DNA of 7,876 nt from Actinomycetes bacterium (GTDB lineage: Bacteria; Actinomycetota; Thermoleophilia; RBG-16-64-13): assembly GCA_021815245.1 (NCBI GenBank), contig JAKAHF010000078.1:1-7876 (forward strand). Direction: 5' to 3'. Below the pieces are notes generated by a model, which worked only from the letters and a program-made list of their open reading frames with translations, made no database searches and was not told the origin of the DNA. Position numbers and translations under genes: made by a program. The stretch's first letter is position 1. Each line of letters starts with the position of its first letter. Below, one piece after another: positions 1 to 5,712 of the stretch.

Positions 1-1124
1 ATGCCCGTCTCCTCGGGGGAGAGGATGCCGTTCTCGAGGCATTCGATCGCGAAGGCCACGCAGGCCCCCGCTGAGATGGTGTCCATGCCGAGACGGTTGC
101 AGATGTCGCTCGCGACGACGAGTGAATCGAGGTTGTCGTTGCAGAGGTTGCTGCCGAACATGGCCATGGTCTCGTATTCGGGCTTGTGCGCTCCCTCGGG
201 ATACTCGTAGTCGCCCGTACCCGCCTTCATGATGCCGCCGCACGCGATGGGGCAGCGCCAGCATGCGTAGCGGCGCGCCTGCTTCTCGATGACCTTCTCA
301 GCACGGCAGTCGGCGAAGTTGGGCGAGTCGAACTCGGCCACGCCTCTCCAGTTGCGAGCGGGTGCTTCGTCGATCTTGCACATGATGTCGTAGATGCCCG
401 GAGTACCCGTTGCGTGCAGTATCGGATACGGCCCTGACAGCGCGCCCACGTGCCGCTTGCGCATCTCGCGGAGCTCCTCGGTCGAGGCGAACGTCGACGG
501 CTTGAGGTCGCCCTGCACGGCTATGGCCTTGAGCTTCTTGGAGCCCATAACCGCGCCGAGCCCCGAACGGGCGGCCGCGCGGCCCTTGTTGTTCATCACC
601 GAGGCGATGAGGGCGAGCTTCTCGCCGGCCGGGCCGATGCACGCCACCTGCGTGTCCTTGCCATGCTCGGCCCGTAGAGCCTCCTCGGTCTCGAAGGTGT
701 CGAGTCCCCAAAAGCGTGTCGCATCCTTCAGCATCGCGACGCCGTTGTCGATGTGCAGATACACGGGGCCCTTCGAAGCCCCGGTCACGAACACCGCGTC
801 GTAGCCCGCGAACTTCAGTGCGGGTCCGAAGTCTCCGCCCGAGTTGGCGTCGCCCCACCCTCCCGTGAGCGGCGACTTGCCGACCACCATGTAGCGCGAG
901 CCCCCGACCGCGTCGGTGCCGGTCAGGAGGCCGGTTACGAACCCGAGTGTGGCCTCGGGTCCCAGCGGATCCACGCCCGGTTTCTGCCGGTCGAACAGTA
1001 TGTGAGCCCCGAGCCCGTATCCGCCCAGGTACTTCCTGAAGGTCTTCTCGTCGATGACCTCGTCTCGAATCGCTCCGGTCGACAGGTCCGCCCAGAGGAT
1101 TCTTTCCATCGCGCCGTAGCCCAT
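1..1124 (-). CDS. Aldehyde:ferredoxin oxidoreductase family protein (tungsten/molybdopterin), 3'-truncated by window edge
   Basis: AOR-family enzymes oxidise aldehydes to carboxylates, or reduce acids, in the cytoplasm of anaerobes, using a tungsto-bispterin cofactor, one [4Fe-4S] cluster and ferredoxin. The frame is open from ATG 1124-1122 to the window edge, giving 374 residues of a family that is usually about 600. The N-terminal AFOR domain carries NSGGDFGP at 94-101 followed by LKFAGYD, and RSGLGAVMGSKKLKAI at about 186-201. The [4Fe-4S] motif CxxCxxxC is C288, C291 and C295, the same numbering as the Pyrococcus furiosus AOR ligands. PEYET (315-319) and LGMDTIS (345-351) are typical of the C-terminal domain. 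The fourth cluster cysteine lies beyond the edge. AAGGAGG sits 5 nt before the ATG (1130-1136). It begins 18 nt after the SDR stop, so the two are probably cotranscribed. No stop or frameshift is seen. Which aldehyde it uses (AOR, GOR, BamB-like) cannot be decided. Confidence 0.93.
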   Translation of the reverse strand, partial: MGYGAMERILWADLSTGAIRDEVIDEKTFRKYLGGYGLGAHILFDRQKPGVDPLGPEATLGFVTGLLTGTDAVGGSRYMVVGKSPLTGGWGDANSGGDFGPALKFAGYDAVFVTGASKGPVYLHIDNGVAMLKDATRFWGLDTFETEEALRAEHGKDTQVACIGPAGEKLALIASVMNNKGRAAARSGLGAVMGSKKLKAIAVQGDLKPSTFASTEELREMRKRHVGALSGPYPILHATGTPGIYDIMCKIDEAPARNWRGVAEFDSPNFADCRAEKVIEKQARRYACWRCPIACGGIMKAGTGDYEYPEGAHKPEYETMAMFGSNLCNDNLDSLVVASDICNRLGMDTISAGACVAFAIECLENGILSPEETG

Positions 1125-1142
1125 GTATGCCTCCTTGAGTGG

Positions 1143-1919
1143 TCAGCTTAGTCCGCCCGCGACCGGCAGAGCCACGCCGGTCACGTATGCCGAGAGGTCC
1201 GACGCCAGAAAGAGCGCGGCCCCCGCGATGTCCTCCGGCGTGCCGATGCGCTGCATCGGCACCTCTGTTCCGATCATGCCGAAGAAGCCATCCTTCTCTT
1301 CGGCGCTGAGCGCGCCTATGGTCTCGTCGTAGAACGACGTGCGGATCGGGCCGGGCATGATGGCGTTGACGGTGATGTTGTCGCGCGCGAACTCGGTCGC
1401 CATGTCGTAGGTGAGCCCGAGTACGCCGGCTTTCGCCGAGTTGTAGTGGGCGGTCGGTTTCGGGGGATGCACGGCTCCGATCGACGATATGTTGACGATC
1501 TTGCCGTACTTGTTGGCCTGCATGCGAGGCGCGACTTCTCTGCTGCACATGAAGGCGCCCTTCAGGTTGAGGTTGTGCGTGCGGTCCCAGGCCTCGTCGG
1601 TGATGGCGGCGAGGTTCGAGGGCGTATGGACTCCGCCAAGGAGCGCGCCCGCGTTGTTGACCAAGATGTCGACCGTGCCAAACTCCGAGACCGTCGCTTC
1701 GACCATGGTCCGAATCTGGTCGGCGCTCGTCACATCGCACCGCACCGCCATGGCTTTGCCGCCTGCGGCCTCGATCGCCCGCAGCGTCTCCTCGGTCTTG
1801 GTCGCCGCGATATCAGCGATGACCACCTTGGCCCCCTCTCGCGCGAAGCGTTCGGCAATCCCCCTGCCGATCCCGCTCGCTCCGCCCGTCACGATTGCCA
1901 CTCGACCCTCAAGCAACAT
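1143..1919 (-). CDS. Short-chain dehydrogenase/reductase (classical SDR, probably NAD(H)-dependent)
   Basis: A complete 258-residue Rossmann-fold oxidoreductase that should interconvert a hydroxyl and a carbonyl group in the cytoplasm. The cofactor glycine motif TGGASGIG is at residues 11-18. Asp36 ends strand beta-2, which in this family usually favours NAD over NADP. NNAG is at 88-91. The catalytic tetrad is Asn118, Ser146, Tyr159 and Lys163 (YNSAK). The PGPIRT segment (189-194) follows, and the C-terminal GTPEDIAGAALFLASD and VTGVALPVAGG stretches match the FabG/3-oxoacyl-reductase-like group. The start at 1919 has a G-rich ribosome site (AAAGGGGGC) about 5 nt upstream. It lies just before the AOR gene on the same strand and diverges from the enolase-superfamily gene. 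Automated annotation may call it 3-oxoacyl-ACP reductase, but its context argues for a catabolic alcohol or hydroxyacid dehydrogenase. The substrate is unknown. Confidence 0.93.
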   Translation of the reverse strand: MLLEGRVAIVTGGASGIGRGIAERFAREGAKVVIADIAATKTEETLRAIEAAGGKAMAVRCDVTSADQIRTMVEATVSEFGTVDILVNNAGALLGGVHTPSNLAAITDEAWDRTHNLNLKGAFMCSREVAPRMQANKYGKIVNISSIGAVHPPKPTAHYNSAKAGVLGLTYDMATEFARDNITVNAIMPGPIRTSFYDETIGALSAEEKDGFFGMIGTEVPMQRIGTPEDIAGAALFLASDLSAYVTGVALPVAGGLS

Positions 1920-2190
1920 CGACGCCCCCTTTCGCTCCCATCCATTCCCGTGTGCCGGTTGCGCGTTGCGTGACCCAGGCCGCTCCCTCGAAATCGTCTG
2001 AATCGCTTAAAGCATAACTCGCCTTAACTATTTTGTGGCACAGATGGCTTAGCTTCGCTACACTTTTTTGCCGGCGACCTATCTGGGAAGCCAGAAGTCT
2101 TTGACCAGAAAACCGAGAGATCCAGACCTCTGACCGACAACGGACTGGGCAACGAGCAACTTCAATCTACGTAGGTCGGAAAGGTGCGAA
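1920..2190. promoter_or_regulatory. Divergent intergenic control region between SDR-AOR and the MLE-type gene
   Basis: This 271-bp stretch separates two divergently transcribed genes, so it should hold both promoters. An A+T-rich core lies at about 2001-2066 in otherwise GC-rich DNA. It contains TAACT twice with a 10-bp period (2015-2019 and 2025-2029) and a TACACT hexamer (2059-2064) that could be a plus-strand -10. On the minus strand TATGCT (near 2012-2017) could be a -10 for the SDR gene. Neither has a convincing -35. Nearer the plus-strand gene an imperfect repeat CCAGA-N2-TCT-GACC occurs at 2091-2106 and 2122-2135, and a small TCTGG/CCAGA inverted repeat is at 2082-2095. These are candidate operator elements only. 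The ribosome site of the downstream gene (GGAAAGGTG, about 4 nt before ATG 2191) is at the right end. Confidence 0.45.
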
Positions 2191-3363
2191 ATGAAGATCA
2201 CCCAAGTCGAGTGCATCCCGGTATCCATCCCCTTTGTGAAACCTATGATCATGTCGGGCGGGGCGGTCACCAAGGCCGACGGGGTCGTGCTCAAGCTCCA
2301 CACCGACGAAGGCGTCACGGGCATCGCCGAGACCGGCGACACCTCCCTCTGGTACATGGGCGAAAGCCAAGACTCGATCATGTACAACCTGACGAACGTT
2401 TTCGGCCCGCACATCCTGGTGGGCGAAGACCCGTTCAACATCGAGACCATCGTCGCCAAGATGGACAAGGCCACCCGCGCGAACAACCACTCCAAGGCTC
2501 TTGTCGACTATGCCCTTCACGACCTCATGGGCAAGGCACTCGGGGTGCCGGTCTACAAGCTGCTGGGCGGTCTCTCCAATCCCAAGATCCCTTTGGCCTT
2601 TGTGATGTCGTCGGGCACCGACGAGGAGGTCCAGGCTGAGGGCCGGGCTCTCGTTGCCGCCGGCTTCAGGGGCCTCAAGCTCAAGGTAGGAGCCCGCACC
2701 CCGGCCGAAGACGTCGAGATGGTGGCGGCACTCCGTGACGCCGTGGGGAGCGATGTCAAGGTCATGATCGACGCGAACGGCGGCTGGATGTACAACGAGG
2801 CCCTCTACGTGCTTCAGCGGGTGGCGAAGTACGACGTGCTCATCGCCGAGCAGCCCGTACCCTGGTGGGACCAGGACGGCCTCGCGCGGTTGCGCCGCAA
2901 GGTCGACGTGCCCATCTTCGCCGACGAATCGGCCGCAGAGCTCGGACACCTGGTGCAGCTTATCGAGAAGGACGCCGTCGACGGCTTCTTCCTCAAGGTG
3001 CCCAAGGCGGGCGGCATCCTCAAGTCGCGGCGCTGGGTCACGGTAGCCCAGGCCGCTAATCTGCCGGTCATGTGCGGCTGCATGATCAACACCGGTCTCG
3101 GCGCCGCCGTGGAAGCCGCCTTCCTTGGAGCGACCGCCTGGATGGGAAGGATCGAGCACGAATCGATCGGTCCACTGAACCTCTTCAACGTCTATGACAC
3201 CGTGAGCGGACCTCTCAAGAACGACCTCGCAAAGAAGCCTCCCCGCTACGAGCAGGGCTTCCTCTATCCGCCCGACGGTCCCGGCCTCGGAGTTGAGCTC
3301 GACGAGGAGATCCTCGGGCGACTGGTCTCCCCAGGCAAACAGCCGGTGGTAGTAGGGGCGTAG
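2191..3363 (+). CDS. Enolase-superfamily enzyme, muconate-lactonizing (MLE) subgroup; epimerase, cycloisomerase or dehydratase of unknown substrate
   Basis: Enolase-superfamily enzymes abstract the alpha-proton of a carboxylate and stabilise the Mg2+-bound enediolate. This 390-residue protein has the N-terminal capping domain (about 1-125, ending in the DYALHDLMGKALG and YKLLGG motifs) and then the TIM barrel. The barrel shows the KxK pair K163/K165 at the end of strand 2 and the metal ligands D194 (DANGGW), E220 (AEQPVP) and D245 (ADES). A lysine on strand 6 is K269 (FFLKVPKAGG). Lysines on both sides of the active site define the MLE subgroup, which includes cycloisomerases, o-succinylbenzoate synthase, N-succinylamino-acid racemase, dipeptide epimerases and betaine or hydroxyproline-type epimerases. 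It lacks the His-Asp dyad expected of most sugar-acid dehydratases. The ATG follows GGAAAGGTG. It diverges from SDR-AOR and ends at a hairpin. Homology is sure; the reaction is not. Confidence 0.93.
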   Translation: MKITQVECIPVSIPFVKPMIMSGGAVTKADGVVLKLHTDEGVTGIAETGDTSLWYMGESQDSIMYNLTNVFGPHILVGEDPFNIETIVAKMDKATRANNHSKALVDYALHDLMGKALGVPVYKLLGGLSNPKIPLAFVMSSGTDEEVQAEGRALVAAGFRGLKLKVGARTPAEDVEMVAALRDAVGSDVKVMIDANGGWMYNEALYVLQRVAKYDVLIAEQPVPWWDQDGLARLRRKVDVPIFADESAAELGHLVQLIEKDAVDGFFLKVPKAGGILKSRRWVTVAQAANLPVMCGCMINTGLGAAVEAAFLGATAWMGRIEHESIGPLNLFNVYDTVSGPLKNDLAKKPPRYEQGFLYPPDGPGLGVELDEEILGRLVSPGKQPVVVGA

Positions 3364-3403
3364 GCCCGGACACTACTGCACCACTCAGCGCGCCGAGCAC
3401 GGC

Positions 3404-3433
3404 GGGGTCGGAAAGCCACTGCTTTCCGACCCC
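3404..3433 (+). terminator. Intrinsic terminator-like hairpin after the MLE-type gene
   Basis: A perfect 13-bp inverted repeat GGGGTCGGAAAGC (3404-3416) and GCTTTCCGACCCC (3421-3433) encloses a 4-nt CACT loop, 40 nt after the stop codon. The following bases have no proper T-tract, so it resembles the I-shaped terminators common in GC-rich bacteria. A smaller GGGG-N6-CCCC repeat follows just downstream. It separates the enzyme gene from the TRAP operon. Confidence 0.75.
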
Positions 3434-3522
3434 ATGCGTGTTGGGGTTGCGGCCCCGAAGTGCGCTGTTTTACAGGCGGTTCGAGGCGCAACCAACTCGT
3501 TAAATAAAGATTAAGTAAATTC

Positions 3523-3552
3523 TTGACCGCCGGGCGTTTGCCGCGTTATGGT
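3523..3552 (+). promoter_or_regulatory. Probable housekeeping-sigma promoter of the TRAP operon
   Basis: TTGACC (3523-3528) and TATGGT (3547-3552) are separated by 18 bp, a good match to a vegetative sigma-factor promoter. Directly upstream, about 3499-3522 is strikingly A+T-rich in a GC-rich setting and resembles an UP element. Transcription would start near 3559 and leave a long leader before the dctP-like start at 3895. This is the best promoter match I see in the window. Confidence 0.6.
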
Positions 3553-3558
3553 GTACGA

Positions 3559-3894
3559 GCGCGGCCTGTTCGTCGGTTGTCATGGATGGGGTCAGCCGGT
3601 AGGCCGTGGTACGTGTTCCCCAGTGTGCCGTTCGTGGTTCGTACACAAGAGGGAGAGGCTATTGGCGCGTACCTACACAGTGGCAGACACGCGGTCTTCG
3701 CCGGCCTCGTCTGCGGCCCGCGCGCGACTTCCCTTTCTCGTTTCGTGCTTGTTCTTGCCGTCGGCAGCACTTCTTGTCCATGCACCTGCAGGGTGAGATC
3801 CATACAAACGCGTGCCAGCAAAGGAGGTTGGGCCGCCAGCAATTTCGTGGCAGTTGGGACTACTGAGTCATGAGGAGCGGAGGGAGTTGAGAGA
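3559..3894 (+). promoter_or_regulatory. Long 5' leader (about 335 nt) of the TRAP operon, no gene recognised
   Basis: No convincing protein is encoded here. The open frames are Arg/Cys-rich or low in recognisable character, and none has a ribosome site at proper spacing. Visible structure: an 8-bp inverted repeat GTGTACGA (3551-3558) and TCGTACAC (3639-3646) spanning the start of the transcript; a direct repeat of GCCAGCAA (3814-3821 and 3835-3842), each copy followed by GTTGGG (3827-3832 and 3853-3858); and a near-perfect Shine-Dalgarno sequence AAAGGAGGT (3820-3828) with no start codon at a usable distance. The ribosome site actually serving the downstream gene is probably GGAGGGAG at 3879-3886. 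The leader may be regulatory, but I cannot match it to a known riboswitch class by eye. Confidence 0.4.
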
Positions 3895-4980
3895 GTGATG
3901 AAAAAGTCACTGTTCATTCTAGTTCTGATGGTGCTTCTCGTATCTTTGACATGCCTCATAGTTGCCTGTGGTGGAACCACCACGACCACAGCGGCAGCTG
4001 GGGGATCGACCGAGACAACGACCGCTCCCGCGGGCGACGCCAAGGTGCTGCGCATGGCAGTGCCGTGGCCGGTCGGTGACCCCGTCACCGACGCGTTCCA
4101 GCAGGAGTTCATCGACAAGTTCAACGCTGCACAGACTAAGTACAAGATCGAATTGCATCCGGCGGGCCAGCTGCTCGCCCTGCCCGATAGCTTCGAGGCC
4201 GTCCGTACCGGCGGCGTCGAGATCGCCGGCTGGCCGACCGCCGTCTTCGGCAGCATCGTGCCCGAGTTCAACCTGGCCGAGCTGCCATTCGCCGTCAACA
4301 GCATCGAGGCCGACGCCGAGTACAACGTCATGATGACGCCGATCTACGACAAGGCGCTGGCGGCGAAGCACAACATGAAGACCGTCGTCAACTTCACCTG
4401 CCAGGGTCTCGACATCATCAGTGTCAACCCGGTGAAGAGCTTGGCCGACTGGAAGGGCCTGCTCTGCCAGACCATCTCCCCGGTGACCGCGAAGGTCGTC
4501 GAGTTGCTGGGTGGCGCCGGCGTGGCCATGGACTTCTCGGAGGGCTACCAGGCCCTGCAGAAGAAGGTCATCGTGGCGACCCTGCAGTCGGGCTCCATGG
4601 TCATCATGTTCAAGCTGAACGAAGTCGCCAAGGACATCACCAGGGCATATCTGACGCCGGCCAGCATCGGCGCGTGGATCAACCTCGACGTCTACAACGC
4701 CATGCCCGATGACGTCAAAGCCGCCTTCGACAAGTGCGGCAAGGACGCTCAGGCGGCCATCAACGCGAGGATGATATCCCTGTATCACACCAACTACGAC
4801 AAGATGGCCAGCGAGCTGGGCATGACCGTCTACCCCCTGCCCGCCGCTGAGCGTGCCACGTGGGCTGAGAAACTGAAGCCCTACGACGACGAACTGCTGG
4901 GCGGGGTCGACCCGGCCACCGCCGAGCAGGTGAAGAAGGTCACCTCCGAGCTCGACGAGAAGTACCCCTACAAGGACTAA
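3895..4980 (+). CDS. dctP: TRAP transporter substrate-binding lipoprotein (DctP family)
   Basis: This is the extracytoplasmic solute receptor of a TRAP transporter. It binds substrate outside the membrane and hands it to the permease encoded downstream. It has 361 residues. A lysine start and hydrophobic core (about 5-23) end in the lipobox IVAC, with acylated Cys25, so it is membrane-anchored. A Thr/Ala/Gly-rich linker (26-48) follows. The DctP domain from about 50 shows PAGQLLALPDSFEAVRTGG (89-107) and FNLAELPFA (125-133). The DWKGL segment (185-189) leads to LCQ, where most family members have KIR. The usual ligand-carboxylate-binding Arg is therefore Gln192. The late segments NEVAKD and MPDDVKAAFDK are typical. 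The start could be GTG 3895 or the adjacent ATG 3898. GGAGGGAG (3879-3886) fits GTG slightly better. It leads the operon with the dctQ- and dctM-like genes. The symbol is family level; the ligand is unknown. Confidence 0.94.
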   Translation: MMKKSLFILVLMVLLVSLTCLIVACGGTTTTTAAAGGSTETTTAPAGDAKVLRMAVPWPVGDPVTDAFQQEFIDKFNAAQTKYKIELHPAGQLLALPDSFEAVRTGGVEIAGWPTAVFGSIVPEFNLAELPFAVNSIEADAEYNVMMTPIYDKALAAKHNMKTVVNFTCQGLDIISVNPVKSLADWKGLLCQTISPVTAKVVELLGGAGVAMDFSEGYQALQKKVIVATLQSGSMVIMFKLNEVAKDITRAYLTPASIGAWINLDVYNAMPDDVKAAFDKCGKDAQAAINARMISLYHTNYDKMASELGMTVYPLPAAERATWAEKLKPYDDELLGGVDPATAEQVKKVTSELDEKYPYKD

Positions 4981-4994
4981 CCGCGTCTGCGCCT

Positions 4995-5027
4995 CCTATG
5001 GCCCGCCGTTGAACGGCGGGCCATAGG
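4995..5027 (+). promoter_or_regulatory. Strong intercistronic hairpin between dctP- and dctQ-like genes
   Basis: CCTATGGCCCGCCGTT (4995-5010) and its exact complement AACGGCGGGCCATAGG (5012-5027) form a 16-bp perfect palindrome around one base. In RNA this folds as about 14 bp with a TTGAA loop. It starts 14 nt after the dctP-like stop and ends only 3 nt before the AGGAG ribosome site (5031-5035) of the dctQ-like gene. No T-tract follows, so full termination is unlikely. Such structures in binding-protein transporter operons commonly stabilise the upstream message or cut permease expression relative to the receptor. That role is inferred here. Confidence 0.8.
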
Positions 5028-5041
5028 GGTAGGAGTCAACT

Positions 5042-5668
5042 GTGAAGAGATTCTTGATAATCGCAGACAGGGTGGTCGAGAGGGTAGGCGACTGGGCCAT
5101 GGTCGTCAGCGGCATCCTGGTCTTGCTGATCGGTTTTCTCACCACGTACGGGGTTGGCAAGCGCTACATCTTCAACAACCCCGACCCGTATACCTACGAG
5201 ATGAGCATCATCTTCCTCGTGGCCTGCATACTCCTGGCGTTGCCCGGAATCCAATGGCAGAGACGCAATCTGCGAGTCGACTGGATCCTCTCGCACTTCT
5301 CCACCAAATGGCAGAACCTGATCGGCGATATCTTCACGACGATTCTGGGGCTGGTGTTCGTCGCCATCGTGATCTGGAAGAGCTGGGGGATCTTCCTCTA
5401 CTCGCTCTCGGTCGGCCAGAGCAGCCAGTCGGCATGGCAAGAACCACTGTGGCCCATGCAGCTGCTGGTGCCGATCTGTATGGCGTGGCTATGGCTCACG
5501 TTGGTGTCTCAACTCGTGCACGCCATCATGCATCTGGTGCGAGGGACGGTCCGCGAGGACCTCAGACTCCAACTTGAAGACCATGCCGCGAAGACCGATG
5601 CCGCGGCACTCCATCCAGAGCGTCCGCCTGTCGACCCGAAGCAAGCATCAGTTCAGGTCGAAGACTAG
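5042..5668 (+). CDS. dctQ: TRAP transporter small permease subunit (DctQ family)
   Basis: The small membrane subunit of the TRAP transporter, which pairs with the large DctM-type subunit in the inner membrane. It has 208 residues with four predicted membrane helices, roughly 17-38, 52-70, 93-115 and 136-162. Family features are the Glu53 at the start of helix 2 (YTYEMS), the polar RRNLRVD loop at 74-80 and the PLWPMQLLVP segment (135-144) leading into helix 4. The GTG start is supported by AGGAG six nt upstream; no ATG alternative fits as well. A hydrophilic C-terminal tail of about 40 residues (169-208, rich in Asp, Glu, Ala and Pro) makes it longer than many DctQ proteins. It lies 61 nt after the receptor gene, behind the hairpin, and 44 nt before the large permease gene. 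Confidence 0.92.
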   Translation: MKRFLIIADRVVERVGDWAMVVSGILVLLIGFLTTYGVGKRYIFNNPDPYTYEMSIIFLVACILLALPGIQWQRRNLRVDWILSHFSTKWQNLIGDIFTTILGLVFVAIVIWKSWGIFLYSLSVGQSSQSAWQEPLWPMQLLVPICMAWLWLTLVSQLVHAIMHLVRGTVREDLRLQLEDHAAKTDAAALHPERPPVDPKQASVQVED

Positions 5669-5712
5669 AGGTTCTGACAGCGTTATCGAAACCGCTCCAA
5701 GAAGGATAAGGT

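Noticed and set aside
298..1740. 480-aa minus-strand open frame across the AOR and SDR genes
   Set aside because: It is Arg/His/Gly-rich, has no family signature, and overlaps two frames with clear AOR and SDR motifs. It is a GC-rich shadow frame.
2036..2050. TGGCAC resembling a sigma-54 -24 element
   Set aside because: The -12 GC is not at the required distance: GC occurs two bases too early, and TT sits at the expected position.
2167..2174. Palindrome CTACGTAG near the ribosome site of the MLE-type gene
   Set aside because: Eight bases, no second copy and no flanking symmetry. It is plausible by chance.
2167..3159. 330-aa minus-strand open frame opposite the MLE-type gene
   Set aside because: It is antisense to a gene with complete catalytic motifs, and its His/Asp/Gly-rich composition is typical of a reversed-strand shadow.
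3523..3873. Open frames in the leader upstream of the TRAP operon (116, 82 and 86 aa)
   Set aside because: They start inside or at the promoter, lack ribosome sites at proper spacing, show Arg/Cys-rich random-like composition, and match nothing I recognise.
3559..3894. Possible c-di-GMP or other known riboswitch in the leader
   Set aside because: Only a short GCAAAG-like stretch is present. The conserved receptor motifs and stems of known classes could not be found by eye.
3919..4788. 289-aa minus-strand open frame opposite the binding-protein gene
   Set aside because: Antisense shadow with biased Asp/Gly/Val/His content and no recognisable domain.
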